Source: Methylobacterium terricola (lineage in GTDB: Bacteria; Pseudomonadota; Alphaproteobacteria; Rhizobiales; Beijerinckiaceae). From it: a DNA stretch of 64,000 nt. Below the pieces are notes generated by a model. It did not search any database, was not told the origin of the DNA, and worked only from the letters and a program-made list of their open reading frames with translations. Within the stretch, counting starts at the first letter, position 1. The number at the start of each line of letters is the position of its first letter. The translations under genes and the position numbers were made by a program. Where the stretch lies: positions 124,001 to 188,000 of the forward strand of contig NZ_VDDA01000009.1 of NCBI RefSeq assembly GCF_006151805.1. The letters are read 5' to 3'. Positions 17,685-31,405 of this stretch are shown piece after piece.

Positions 17685-18153
17685 CCGGTGCGTCTCCCCT
17701 CGGGCCGGTGCTTCGCGTGCCGGCGTTGCGGGGATCAGGCCGCGTCTTCTCGGATGCGTCAATCCCGCGGGTAGCGGGGGTGGGGTGTGCTTAAGTCCGC
17801 GGTGGCGGGTGAGAGTGCCCGATGCCGGGCGTATCGCCCGCGCGCATCGCCACCGGACGCTGCTCCCGCTCGCTGATTTTGCGGCCTTGCTTGCGGCGAA
17901 CCGGTACCCGCTCCATCGGACGATCCCGTAGCAGGCTACCTGACCCAGCGGGGGGCCGCTTGCCGCCCCGCGCGATCATCGTTGCTGTCCGGACCAAGAT
18001 CTGGGCACGCGACGGATTGTCAGACGCGCGAACTTGGGAAGTTCGAGCGTCTGACAAGTCTCGCACCGGCCAGTCAGCCAACAAGGTCATGAACCGGTCG
18101 TTTCGATCCAAGCGTCGGGGCTGCGGAGCCGCTCCTGGCGCGACAGCCTTCCC
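17685..18153. other. Non-coding region between moxR and the small secreted protein gene
   Basis: About 470 bp without a convincing gene. It should hold the promoter of the minus-strand moxR-bat operon near 17700-17800. It also holds a strong hairpin at 18018-18056 and, at about 17845-17870, a degenerate version of the 'CAGCGCCCGGT' hairpin family seen intact at 40153 and 43200. Short ORFs here have no ribosome binding site or recognisable product. Confidence 0.5.
18018..18056 (-). terminator. Strong hairpin downstream of the small secreted protein gene
   Basis: Two 18-base arms (18018-18035 and 18039-18056) pair at 17 of 18 positions around a GGG loop. It lies about 100 bp beyond the stop of the minus-strand gene at 18154. 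Either a terminator or a dispersed palindromic element; no T-run is visible. Confidence 0.5.
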
Positions 18154-18405
18154 CTAACCGCACATGCGGCGGTAGCGGCGGCAGTTGCCCTGCCCTTCCT
18201 CACCGTACACGTCCCTGTTCTCGCAACGGTCACGAAGCTCACGACACATGCGGCGGTGACGACGCTCGTCGCGGTCTTCGCGATAGCCTCGTCCATCATC
18301 GATCTCCACGCCGCCAGGCCCGATCCGGATACCTTGGGCAAAGCTCGGAGCACCTGAAATCAGCAGCACGGCAGTCGTGGCGGCGGCGAACACCCAGTTG
18401 CGCAT
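18154..18405 (-). CDS. Small secreted Cys/Arg-rich protein, 83 aa
   Basis: Hypothetical. Signal peptide at residues 1-24 (MRNWVFAAATTAVLLISG, then APSFAQ), so exported. The mature part is short, rich in Arg, Asp and Glu, and carries four Cys in two CxxxRxxC-like pairs near the C-terminus (MCRELRDRCENRD; NCRRYRRMC), suggesting disulfides or metal binding. ATG 18405 is supported by GAGAGG six bases upstream. I do not recognise a family with assigned function. Confidence 0.65.
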   Translation of the reverse strand: MRNWVFAAATTAVLLISGAPSFAQGIRIGPGGVEIDDGRGYREDRDERRHRRMCRELRDRCENRDVYGEEGQGNCRRYRRMCG

Positions 18406-18867
18406 GAGAGCCTCTCCCTCGTTCGGTATTGCCTCAATGGGAGACAGGAAACGGCTGAGGCTCGAAATGGTTCGAGAGAGTGCGGACAGGCCGCCTTGGT
18501 TTGATGCATTCAAGCAAGTTAGCGGTTACGAGCCGCCTCGCAGGCGGAACCTTCAAGCTTCGGTCTTCAGGTCTTTCGCGCTGACACGGGCCCGGGGATA
18601 TGGTCCATGAATAACCCTGGACAGCCCTTCGCACGGTCAAGCTGACTGGGTTCGGTGCTGGAGCGCCGGCCGATCGCGCGGCCATCGGATACCGCTCCAT
18701 CTCCCTCATTCTGCGGCGTTTTTACCGACGAGCGAGTCTCCACCCGTCGCGAAACGCTCGATCCCCTCTCACCCGGCGTCGATCGGACGTGCGGGATCCT
18801 TTCTCCCATATGGGAGAAGGGGGAGGGCGCTCCGCGGAGGAGCGCCCTCCTCACGTCATGAGATGCG
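18406..18867. other. Intergenic region with aceE terminator and promoter of the small secreted gene
   Basis: 462 bp. The half next to aceE (18800-18850) carries two hairpins described separately. At about 18655-18700 there is a degenerate 'GAGCGCCGGCCGAT...ATCGGATACCGCTC' hairpin related to those at 40153, 43200 and 63701. The left end holds the promoter of the 18405 gene. No CDS is supported. Confidence 0.5.
18801..18849 (-). terminator. Tandem hairpins after aceE
   Basis: Reading in the aceE direction, the first hairpin is an 11-bp stem GAGGGCGCTCC/GGAGCGCCCTC (18823-18833 with 18839-18849), starting 19 bases after the stop. The second is a perfect 18-bp palindrome TTCTCCCATATGGGAGAA (18801-18818). 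Together they make a convincing terminator. Confidence 0.7.
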
Positions 18868-21600
<2,733 letters not shown>

Positions 21601-21964
21601 GGCGTCGTGTCTCCCATCGATGGCGCCAGGGTAATCCCCCGGTCGCGGCAGAGGCTGCTTCGTTTGCCGGCGTTTCAGGTGGAAGTGGAAAACATTTTCG
21701 CGAGAGCAGGGAGCGGCGGTCGTTTTTGCCTGACGCACCCGCCACGCCGCGCCGAGATGCCCATCCGACCCGTCCCGGCGCGGGATGGGCGTCCGGCATC
21801 ACCGTCGGGTAGCGTCAATGGCACTTTTGTCCTAAGCTCACAGCCAAAGTCGGGCCGTGCGGGGCCGGCCTTCCCGTCGAACTTCCCTCGCCGAAGCGGC
21901 GTCGGCAAGGGCACGTGGTCGTCGGCCCGCTCAAGCCCGGACGCGCTCGGGAGCCCTCATTCCG
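21601..21964. other. Divergent promoter region aceE/gcvT
   Basis: 364 bp between the two start codons. I looked for a tandem glycine riboswitch, common ahead of gcvT, and did not find its conserved core. A CATCCGACCC...GCGCGGGATGGGCG segment (21760-21790) can fold into a short hairpin on the gcvT side. No CDS. Confidence 0.5.
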
Positions 21965-23110
21965 ATGACCGCCGATACGGCCTCCAGCCTGCTCCAGACC
22001 CCCCTACACGCGCTGCACCAGGAGGCCGGCGCCCGGATGGTGCCATTCGCCGGCTACGCGATGCCGCTGCAATATCCGCTCGGGCTCCTGAAGGAGCACC
22101 TGCACACCCGCAAGGCGGCCGGGCTGTTCGACGTCTCGCATATGGGCCAGATCGCCGTGCGGCCCCGCTCCGGCGATCTCGCGGACGCCGCCCGCGCCCT
22201 GGAGACGGTGCTGCCGATCGATGTCGTCGGCCTGAAGCCCGGCCGTCAGCGCTACGGATTCTTGACGACACAGGGCGGCGGCATCCTCGACGACCTGATG
22301 ATCGCCAATCTGGGCGACCATTACCTCCTGGTGGTCAACGCCGCCAACAAGGCCGCCGGCCTCGTCCACCTCCTCGACGCGATCGGCACCCCGTGCAGCG
22401 TCGAGCCGATCGACCGGGCGCTGATCGCGCTCCAGGGGCCGGGGGCGGAAGGCGCGCTCGCCCGCCATCTGCCGGCGGCCGCCGAGATGCGCTTCATGGA
22501 TGCGCGCCCGATCGCCTTCGCGGACGGGGAGGGCCTCATCGTGCGCGCCGGCTATACCGGCGAGGACGGGTTCGAGATCGCGCTGCCGGCCGAGGCCGCC
22601 CTGGCGCTCGCCCGCGCGCTGCTGGCCGATCCCGAGGTGAAGCCGATCGGCCTCGGCGCCCGCGATTCCCTGCGCCTCGAAGCCGGCCTGTGCCTGCACG
22701 GCTCGGACATCGACCTCGAGACCTCGCCGGTCGAGGCCGGCCTGTCCTGGGCGATCCCGACGGTGCGCCGCCGCGGCGGCGACCGGGAGGGCGGGTTCCC
22801 GGGGGCCGAGCGGATCCTGGCCGAACTCGCCGACGGGCCGGCACGCTTGCGGGTGGGGTTACGGCCGGAAGGGCGTACCCCGGTACGGGCGGGCGCCCCG
22901 CTCTATCCCGCCGGCGACGCGGCCGAACCGGCCGGCCGGGTGACCTCCGGCGGCTTCGGGCCGAGCCTGGACGGGCCGATCGCCATGGGGGTGCTGCCGA
23001 GCGCGCTCGCCGTACCGGGCACCCAGGTTTTCGCCGAAGTGCGCGGCCAGCGCCTGCCCTGCGCGGTGGTGCCGCTGCCGTTCCGCCCCGCCGGTTTCAA
23101 GCGGTCCTGA
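21965..23110 (+). CDS. gcvT: Aminomethyltransferase (glycine cleavage T protein)
   Basis: Transfers the methylene group from the lipoyl arm of GcvH to tetrahydrofolate, releasing ammonia. 381 aa. Family segments: MVPFAGYAMPLQYP, GLFDVSHMGQI, the folate-site GYTGEDGFEI, and LGARDSLRLEAGLCLHG. The C-terminal OB/barrel domain is present. It is first in a gcvT-gcvH-gcvP cluster, 16 bp before gcvH. In methylotrophs this system also supplies glycine/C1 units linked to the serine cycle. Confidence 0.95.
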   Translation: MTADTASSLLQTPLHALHQEAGARMVPFAGYAMPLQYPLGLLKEHLHTRKAAGLFDVSHMGQIAVRPRSGDLADAARALETVLPIDVVGLKPGRQRYGFLTTQGGGILDDLMIANLGDHYLLVVNAANKAAGLVHLLDAIGTPCSVEPIDRALIALQGPGAEGALARHLPAAAEMRFMDARPIAFADGEGLIVRAGYTGEDGFEIALPAEAALALARALLADPEVKPIGLGARDSLRLEAGLCLHGSDIDLETSPVEAGLSWAIPTVRRRGGDREGGFPGAERILAELADGPARLRVGLRPEGRTPVRAGAPLYPAGDAAEPAGRVTSGGFGPSLDGPIAMGVLPSALAVPGTQVFAEVRGQRLPCAVVPLPFRPAGFKRS

Positions 23111-23126
23111 CGCAAGGAGTTTGTCC

Positions 23127-23489
23127 ATGCTGAAATACACCGACGAGCACGAGTGGCTGCGCCTGGAGGGCGACGTGGCGACGGTGGGCATCACCGACCA
23201 CGCCGCCGAGCAGCTCGGCGACCTCGTCTTCGTCGAGTTGCCGAAGGTCGGCGCCACCCTGGCCAAGGGCGCCGCCGCCGCGGTGGTGGAATCGGTCAAG
23301 GCGGCCTCCGACGTCTATGCGCCGGTCGACGGCGAGGTGACCGAGATCAACGACGCCGCGGTGAGCAGCCCGGAGAGCGTCGGCACCGATCCGCAGGGCG
23401 CCGGCTGGCTCTACCGCGTCCGCCTCAGCGACCCGTCGCAGCTCGACGGGCTGATGGACGAGGCGGCCTACCGCGCCTTCGTCGGCTGA
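23127..23489 (+). CDS. gcvH: Glycine cleavage system H protein
   Basis: Lipoyl carrier protein, 120 aa, shuttling the aminomethyl group between GcvP and GcvT. The lipoylation site is Lys58 in VVESVKAASDVYAPV. The start ATG 23127 is set by AAGGAG with a 7-base spacer; an in-frame TTG six bases earlier is not needed. It is separated from gcvP by 249 bp that contain a large inverted repeat, unlike the usual tight gcvTHP arrangement. Confidence 0.95.
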   Translation: MLKYTDEHEWLRLEGDVATVGITDHAAEQLGDLVFVELPKVGATLAKGAAAAVVESVKAASDVYAPVDGEVTEINDAAVSSPESVGTDPQGAGWLYRVRLSDPSQLDGLMDEAAYRAFVG

Positions 23490-23535
23490 CATGATGTCCG
23501 CCTGATCCGTTTCGACACCAGTCAAGCGCGGGATC

Positions 23536-23681
23536 CCCTCTCCCGTGTCGGAGAGGGGTAGGGGTGAGGGTGATACGCCGCCGAGTAAAGCTCCGGCCGT
23601 CACGCTGCCGGCACGACGCTCAGTGCTTCACGCTGAAGCGTGCCACCTTCACCCCCGACCCCTCTCCCACACGGGAGAGGG
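23536..23681. repeat. Intergenic inverted repeat between gcvH and gcvP
   Basis: The left arm 23536-23572 (CCCTCTCCCGTGTCGGAGAG...) and right arm 23644-23681 (...CTCTCCCACACGGGAGAGGG) are nearly reverse complements over about 37 bases, with a few substitutions and one indel. Each arm also has its own internal hairpin. This type of 'CCCTCTCCC-GAGAGGG' element recurs in hyphomicrobial intergenic regions. As RNA it would fold strongly and may act as a processing or attenuation point within the operon. Confidence 0.75.
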
Positions 23682-23738
23682 AGCCGCGCTCCACCTTTCG
23701 AGCCGCCTCGCAACGGCTCCCGACCGGGGCATCTCCTC

Positions 23739-26588
<2,850 letters not shown>

Positions 26589-26613
26589 ACATACGATCGG
26601 GGTGCTTCTCCCG

Positions 26614-26783
26614 CCCTTTCCCGGACGACTGAAACGAAGTGGAAGGAGATCCGGGATCCAGGGGGAGAAGTGCCGCGAAGCGGGTCTGCTTCCTGCAACG
26701 TTGCAGACGGACGGACGCTTCGCGATGTCTTGTGCTGGATCCCGGATCTCCTTCCGCTATCGCTTCCGTCGTCCGGGAAAGGG
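26614..26783. repeat. 170-bp palindromic element downstream of gcvP
   Basis: Outer arms 26614-26660 and 26736-26783 are imperfect reverse complements: about 20 bases adjoining the loop (TGGATCCCGGATCTCCTTCC) match exactly, and the outer GTCGTCCGGGAAAGGG matches too. The loop carries further symmetry (CGCGAAGC...GCTTCGCG and TGCAACGTTGCA at about 26694). MITE-like in structure, but no transposase-type terminal repeats or target duplication could be confirmed. It may also terminate gcvP transcription. Confidence 0.7.
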
Positions 26784-26790
26784 GAGCTTC

Positions 26791-26976
26791 ATGAAGACTG
26801 TTCGGCCGCACGACATCAGGACCGAGGTTCTTCCCGGCGAGACCGAGAGCAGGAAGGACAAGCTCGATCTCGTCGCCCAGTCGATCGCCTTCGCGCGTGG
26901 GCTCCGGGAACGCGCCGGCCCCGATTCCCGGCCCGTCACAAACGCTTTCCTCGACGGCCTCTATGAAGATCCGTGA
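26791..26976 (+). CDS. Small hypothetical protein, 61 aa
   Basis: A short ORF starting at ATG 26791, with AAAGGGGAG just upstream that belongs to the end of the adjoining palindrome. The product is charged and helical (ETESRKDKLDLVAQSIAFAR), ends in FLDGLYEDP and has no signal peptide. Its codon use is GC3-rich like neighbours, which supports a real gene. No function recognised. It ends 18 bp before the stop of the convergent dnaQ. Confidence 0.5.
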   Translation: MKTVRPHDIRTEVLPGETESRKDKLDLVAQSIAFARGLRERAGPDSRPVTNAFLDGLYEDP

Positions 26977-26994
26977 CGGCCGCCCAAGGCCAGC

Positions 26995-27708
26995 TTATCC
27001 CGCCTCCCCGACATAATCCCGCCAGATCGCCTTCTCTCCCAACCCCGCCGCGAACGCCGCATGCGCCGCGCGCTCGGCATCGGTGAGGCGGCTGCGGGTC
27101 GGGCGGGGTCCGTGCTCGACCGGGGCCGCGCGCAAGGAAGGACCGGACGGGCCGGCATTGCCCTCGACCGTCAGCCCGAGCGTCGTCTGCTTGCCGCCGA
27201 GCAGCTCGATATAGACCTCGGCGAGGATCTGCGAATCGAGCAGCGCCCCGTGCTTGGTGCGGCGGGAATTGTCGATGCCGTAGCGCGAGCACAGGGCGTC
27301 GAGGTTGTTGGCCGCGCCCGGATGCTTGCGGCGGGCGAGCGCCAGGGTGTCGACCACGGAGGCCAGTTCGATCAGGGGCGGGGACTTGTCGCCCAGCCGC
27401 GCGTACTCGGCGTTGAGGAAGCCGACGTCGAAGGCGGCGTTGTGGATCACCAGGGTGGCGTCGCCGCAGAACTCCAGGAAGTCGGGCAGGATCTGCGCGA
27501 AGAGCGGCTTGTCGGCGAGAAAGGCGTCGGAGAGGCCGTGGACCCGGAACGCCCCCTCCGAGACCGGCCGCTGCGGGTTGATGTAGCGGTGGAACTCGCG
27601 GCCCGACGGGATGTGGTTGAGGAGCTCGATGCAGCCGATCTCGATCAGCCGGTCGGTCTTGGCCTCGGTGCCGGTGGTCTCGGTGTCGAGGACGATCTCG
27701 CGCAGCAT
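26995..27708 (-). CDS. dnaQ: DNA polymerase III epsilon subunit (3'-5' proofreading exonuclease)
   Basis: Proofreading subunit of the replicative polymerase, 237 aa. All three DEDDh exonuclease motifs are present: ExoI VLDTETTG, ExoII HNAAFDVGFLNAEY, ExoIII HGALLDSQILAEVY. The C-terminal tail should contact the polymerase alpha subunit. ATG 27708 is preceded by GGGAG at an 8-base spacing. It lies last in the minus-strand run PPSR-maf-aroE-coaE-dnaQ that leads away from the predicted origin, a gene order well conserved in alphaproteobacteria. Confidence 0.95.
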   Translation of the reverse strand: MLREIVLDTETTGTEAKTDRLIEIGCIELLNHIPSGREFHRYINPQRPVSEGAFRVHGLSDAFLADKPLFAQILPDFLEFCGDATLVIHNAAFDVGFLNAEYARLGDKSPPLIELASVVDTLALARRKHPGAANNLDALCSRYGIDNSRRTKHGALLDSQILAEVYIELLGGKQTTLGLTVEGNAGPSGPSLRAAPVEHGPRPTRSRLTDAERAAHAAFAAGLGEKAIWRDYVGEAG

Positions 27709-27758
27709 CGTGCGGCTCCCTGTGAGAGAAGTGTTTCGACCGGTGTAGCGAGGAAGCG

Positions 27759-28358
27759 TTAACCGGCCCGCTTCGCTGCCGCGATCACCGCGTCGACCTG
27801 CGCCTCGGCGTGGGGAAAGCCCCGGTCGGTCTCGATCAGGTGGTCGGCGCGCCGGCGCTTCTCGGCATCGGGCATCTGCTTGGCGAGGATCTGCGCGAAG
27901 GCCTCCTCGTTCATGCCGGGGCGGGCGAGCACCCGGGCACGCTGCACCTCCGGCGGGGCGGTCACCACCGCGACGGCGTCGCATCCCGCCTCGCCGCCGG
28001 TCTCGAACAGCAGCGGCACGTCGAGCACGACGAGCGGCGCAGCGTGGTGGGCGGCGAGAAAATCGTCCCGCGCCTGGCGCACCAGGGGATGGACCAGGGA
28101 TTCGAGGCGGCGCAGGCGCTCGGGATCGCTGAGCACGGCGTTGCGCAAAGCGGCGCGGTCGACCGACCCGTCGGGACTGAGGGTGCCGGGGAAGGCCTCG
28201 CCGATCGCAGCCGCGGCGGCGCCGCCCGGCCCGTAGAGGGCGTGGACGCAGGCATCGGCGTCGTGGACCGGCACGCCGCGTGCCCGGAACATCGCCGCGG
28301 TGGCGCTCTTGCCCATGCCGATCGAGCCGGTCAGGCCGAGGACGAACGGCCGGCTCAT
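27759..28358 (-). CDS. coaE: Dephospho-CoA kinase
   Basis: Last step of coenzyme A synthesis: ATP-dependent phosphorylation of the 3'-OH of dephospho-CoA. 199 aa with P-loop GSIGMGKS at residues 11-18, followed by the family's DADACVHALY and DVPLLFETG. The start overlaps the aroE stop as ATGA, so translation is coupled. It ends 50 bp before dnaQ. Confidence 0.95.
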   Translation of the reverse strand: MSRPFVLGLTGSIGMGKSATAAMFRARGVPVHDADACVHALYGPGGAAAAAIGEAFPGTLSPDGSVDRAALRNAVLSDPERLRRLESLVHPLVRQARDDFLAAHHAAPLVVLDVPLLFETGGEAGCDAVAVVTAPPEVQRARVLARPGMNEEAFAQILAKQMPDAEKRRRADHLIETDRGFPHAEAQVDAVIAAAKRAG

Positions 28359-29218
28359 CGGTGACTCTCGAGATCGGCGACGATGCGGGCGCGCAAGGCC
28401 GGCGACACGTCGGGCCTGCGGCCGAACCAGCGGGCGAAGCCCGGCACCGCCTGGTGCAGCAGCATGCCGAGCCCGTCGACCGCCGGCAGCCCCCGCGCCC
28501 GGGCGGCGGCGAGCAGCGGGGTCTCGAGCGGCACGTAGACGATGTCGGCCACCGCCGCCGCCTCGGGCAGCGGCGCGAGGTCGAGGGCGAGCGGATCCTG
28601 CCCGGCCATGCCGAGGGCGGTGGTGTTGATGAGGAGCCCTGTCTCCCGCAGGTGCATCGGCACCGCGTCCCAGGCGATCGCGGTGATCCGGGTGGAATCG
28701 AGGGCGGTGAGCCCCTCGGCCCGCTCGGCGCTGCGGTTGGCGACGACCAGCCGGTCGAGGCCGCGCTCGAGGAGCCCGACCAGGATCGCCCGGGCCGCCC
28801 CGCCGGCGCCGAGCACCAGGGCGCTGCGCCCATTCGAGGCACCCGTCGCTTCCGGCCAGCCCACGCCGAGGCTGGCATCGAGATGGGCGAGGAAGCCCGG
28901 CGCGTCGGTGTTGTCGCCGTGGAGGCGCCCGTCCTCAAACCACAGGGTGTTGACGGCGCCGATCCGCCCGGCCCGCGGCGTCAGCACTTGGGCGAGGCGG
29001 AACGCCGCCTCCTTGTGCGGGATCGTGACGTTGCCCCCGACCCAGCCCTCGGCCTGAAGGCTGCGGACGAAGTCCGGGAAGGCGTCGGGATGGACGTCGA
29101 CGCGCTCGTAGGCGCCGGGCAGGCCGTGCTCGGCGAGCCAGTGGCCGTGGATCAGCGGCGAGCGCGAATGGCCGATCGGGTGGCCGACCACGAAGGCGCG
29201 GGGGTGCGGGGTCGTCAT
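28355..29218 (-). CDS. aroE: Shikimate dehydrogenase (NADP+)
   Basis: Reduces 3-dehydroshikimate to shikimate in aromatic amino acid synthesis. 287 aa. Substrate-binding residues lie in GHPIGHSRSPLIH and NVTIPHKEAAF (catalytic Lys), and GDNTDAPGF carries the catalytic Asp; the NADP fold has LVLGAGGAARAI. Start ATG 29218 fits the family N-terminus (an in-frame extension to 29272 is unlikely). It overlaps coaE by 4 bp. A palindromic element (29292-29452) separates it from maf. Confidence 0.95.
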   Translation of the reverse strand: MTTPHPRAFVVGHPIGHSRSPLIHGHWLAEHGLPGAYERVDVHPDAFPDFVRSLQAEGWVGGNVTIPHKEAAFRLAQVLTPRAGRIGAVNTLWFEDGRLHGDNTDAPGFLAHLDASLGVGWPEATGASNGRSALVLGAGGAARAILVGLLERGLDRLVVANRSAERAEGLTALDSTRITAIAWDAVPMHLRETGLLINTTALGMAGQDPLALDLAPLPEAAAVADIVYVPLETPLLAAARARGLPAVDGLGMLLHQAVPGFARWFGRRPDVSPALRARIVADLESHR

Positions 29219-29291
29219 CGGGAAGTTACGTCTCGGAACCTGCTCGACGGCAGGGGAAAGAGGGACAGGCACACACGTCTACGCTTCACAG

Positions 29292-29452
29292 GGTCGTCCC
29301 GGGGCTCGCCGCGGGCGAGGGCCCGGGATCCAGAACCGCAGCGGGCGAAGGACAGGGCGGAATGCGCGCCGCCTTCATCCTGGGCACCTGCGGTTCGGGA
29401 TTGCGCTTCGCACCCCTTCGGGCTCGGGCTCCGCTGCGCGGCCCCGGAACGA
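29292..29452. repeat. Palindromic intergenic element between maf and aroE
   Basis: The left arm 29292-29341 (GTCCCGGGGCTCGCCGCGGG ... CCAGAACCGCAG) pairs with the right arm 29388-29452 (CTGCGGTTCGGG ... GCGGCCCCGGAACGAC), the right arm being longer by an insertion. The outer core at 29426-29447 is identical over 22 bases to 60467-60488. A family with members also at 32711-32848 and 40071-40106. Confidence 0.7.
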
Positions 29453-29493
29453 CACGGGGGGTGTCGGTACGGTCGCAGACCATCGAACGCGCC

Positions 29494-30114
29494 TCAGACC
29501 GCCAGCAACCCCCGCCCGCGCAACCGCGCGAGCAGCGGCAGCAGCGGCAGGCCCAGGATGGTGGAGTGGTCGCCCTCGATGCGGTCGAACAGGTGGATGC
29601 CGACCCCTTCGAGCTGGTAGGCGCCGACGCTGCCGGTGACGGCGGGCCCGGCGGCGTCGAGATAGGCGGCGATGCCCGCCTCGCCGAGCGGCCGCATCGT
29701 CAGCCGCGCCGTCACGACGAAGCTCTCGGCTACCGTGCCGTCGACGGCGAGCGCCACGGCCGAGTGGAGCGCGTGGGTGCGCCCCTGCAACCGCGCGAGA
29801 TGGGCGGCGGCCCCCGCCCGGTCGGCGGGCTTGTGGAACACCGTGCCGTCGAGATCGAGCACCTGGTCGGCCCCGATCACCACCCGGTCGGGCGCCTGCG
29901 CGGCGACGGCACCGGCCTTGGCGGAGGCCAGGCGCTCGGCCAAGGCCAGGGGAGAGAGGCCGGCGCTAGCGGCCTCGACGGCCCGCTCGTCGACGCCCGG
30001 GGCCCGGGTCTCGACGGCCAGGGCGGCCGATTCGAGCAGCCCGCGCCGGGTCGGGCTGGTCGAGGCGAGGAGGAGCGGCGCGGGGCCGCGCCAGAGGGAA
30101 GGGGCGTGCGGCAT
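29494..30114 (-). CDS. maf: Maf-like nucleotide pyrophosphatase
   Basis: 206-aa Maf/Ham1-type house-cleaning nucleotide pyrophosphatase. N-terminal LLLASTSPTRRGLLE is the phosphate-binding signature, VVIGADQVLDLDG holds the catalytic Asp, and HSAVALAVDG and VTGSVGAYQLEGVG complete the fold. It starts 6 bp after the PPSR stop, hence co-transcribed with it. Maf genes near hemE/oriC are typical of the group. Confidence 0.9.
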   Translation of the reverse strand: MPHAPSLWRGPAPLLLASTSPTRRGLLESAALAVETRAPGVDERAVEAASAGLSPLALAERLASAKAGAVAAQAPDRVVIGADQVLDLDGTVFHKPADRAGAAAHLARLQGRTHALHSAVALAVDGTVAESFVVTARLTMRPLGEAGIAAYLDAAGPAVTGSVGAYQLEGVGIHLFDRIEGDHSTILGLPLLPLLARLRGRGLLAV

Positions 30115-30120
30115 CGATCG

Positions 30121-30951
30121 TCAATCGGCGAGGAATTTCAGCCGGTGCTCCCGGTGGAGGTCGACGATCGCCGCCGCCGTCTCCTCGATCGAGCGCCGGG
30201 TGACGTCGATCACCGGCCAGCGGTTGCGGGCGAAGAGCCGGCGCGAGGTCGCGATCTCGTTCGCCACCGCGTCGCGGTCGACGTAGGACGAGGAATCGTC
30301 GGCCTTGAGGCTGAGCAGGCGGTTCTGCCGGATCTGGACGATCCGCTCCGGCGAGGCGATGAGCCCGACGATGAGGGGCTGGCGCAGGGTCTCCAGCACC
30401 GCCGGCGGCGGCACGCCGGGGATCAGCGGGATGTTGGTGGTCTTGAGCCCGCGATTGGCGAGGTAGATCGCCGTCGGCGTCTTGGAGGTGCGGCTGACCC
30501 CGAGCAGGATCACGTCCGCCTCGTTGAGGTCGTGCGGCAGGTTGCCGTCGTCGTGGGCGAGCGTGAAGTTCATCGCGTCGATGCGCTTGAAGTACTCCGC
30601 GTTCAGCATGTGCTGGGCGCCCGGCCGCGCCGTGGAATGGGTGCCGAGATAGGATTGCAGCAGCCGGTGCACCGGCTCCAGCACCGAGAGCAGCGGCGAG
30701 CCGGTGGCCCGGCAGGCCTCCTCCAGCCGCTCGGTCAGCTCGCGCCCGACCAGGGTGTAGAGCACGATGCCGGGGGCCTGCTCGATCTCGTTGATCACCC
30801 GCTCGAGCTGGGTGCCGGAGCGCACGAGGGGATAGACGTGCTCGATCGCCGAGACCCCCTCGTACTGCGCCGCCACCGCGCGGCCGACATTGATCAGAGT
30901 CTCGCCGGTGGAATCCGACACGAGGTGGAGGTGGAAGTAGCTGCGGACCAC
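30121..30951 (-). CDS. Pyruvate,phosphate dikinase regulatory protein (DUF299 kinase/phosphorylase)
   Basis: Bifunctional serine/threonine kinase and P_i-dependent phosphorylase of the DUF299 family, which switches pyruvate phosphate dikinase or PEP synthetase. 276 aa, matching the family's about 270. N-terminal SYFHLHLVSDSTGETL and the P-loop-like GVSRTSKTPTAIYLANRG are diagnostic, as is RNRLLSL. The GTG start at 30951 is set by GGGGAG with five-base spacing; ATG 30996 lies in frame upstream without a good site. This is the 'RP001' gene that flanks oriC opposite hemE in alphaproteobacteria. Confidence 0.9.
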   Translation of the reverse strand: MVRSYFHLHLVSDSTGETLINVGRAVAAQYEGVSAIEHVYPLVRSGTQLERVINEIEQAPGIVLYTLVGRELTERLEEACRATGSPLLSVLEPVHRLLQSYLGTHSTARPGAQHMLNAEYFKRIDAMNFTLAHDDGNLPHDLNEADVILLGVSRTSKTPTAIYLANRGLKTTNIPLIPGVPPPAVLETLRQPLIVGLIASPERIVQIRQNRLLSLKADDSSSYVDRDAVANEIATSRRLFARNRWPVIDVTRRSIEETAAAIVDLHREHRLKFLAD

Positions 30952-31135
30952 GCGGACTCCCCGGGCTCGCCGCGGGCGCGGCGGACGCTGGAGCATCGTC
31001 TCGACGAAGCCGGGACCGGCTCGTCGCAGACATGCTGCACAATCAAAGGCTTGAAGCAGCGCCCGATCGCGCGCCGCCCCGGCGATCCCGGCGCGCGGCC
31101 GATCGTCCACCGATCGGCCGCGCGGAGTCGATGAG

Positions 31136-31144
31136 TGTGGATAA
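31136..31144 (-). promoter_or_regulatory. DnaA box, perfect consensus
   Basis: TGTGGATAA on the plus strand, i.e. TTATCCACA on the minus strand, the canonical high-affinity DnaA box. A second, two-mismatch candidate (TGTGGGTTA) lies 42 bases further at 31178-31186. Confidence 0.8.
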
Positions 31145-31332
31145 TGCGCCGGCGAAGCGAGGTCCAGGCACCAGGGGTGTGGGTTAATGGCTTTGCGCCT
31201 CAACAGGCGCGCCGTTAACACTCGTGGCGGACCGCCCGTGGGAGAATCCGGGACGTGCGACGCCCGAGTCGGGTCCGACGAGGGCCAAGCCCCTCGCGAC
31301 TCTCGTCATCCTTCGACAATGGAGCAAATCTG

Positions 31333-31347
31333 TTAAAGGCCTCTTAA
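31333..31347. promoter_or_regulatory. CtrA-type box TTAA-N7-TTAA
   Basis: TTAAAGGCCTCTTAA matches the full CtrA recognition pattern with seven-base spacing. In Caulobacter CtrA binds such sites in oriC to block initiation. Further single TTAA half sites lie at 31184 and 31214. Confidence 0.7.
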
Positions 31348-31405
31348 CGCACCCGCGGTGGGGACGGCCTGTGGACGGCGCTGGAGGCCCGCGATGCCTG
31401 CCCCC

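Noticed and set aside
17822..18157. 111-aa plus-strand ORF with LSDARTWEVRASDK-like text
   Set aside because: It translates a palindromic hairpin (similar words arise on both strands); no ribosome binding site.
21601..21964. Glycine riboswitch ahead of gcvT
   Set aside because: Searched by eye for the conserved aptamer core; nothing convincing on either strand.
23536..23681. CRISPR-like or IS-end interpretation of the repeat between gcvH and gcvP
   Set aside because: Only two inverted arms, no spaced direct repeats and no transposase; it is a simple inverted intergenic repeat.
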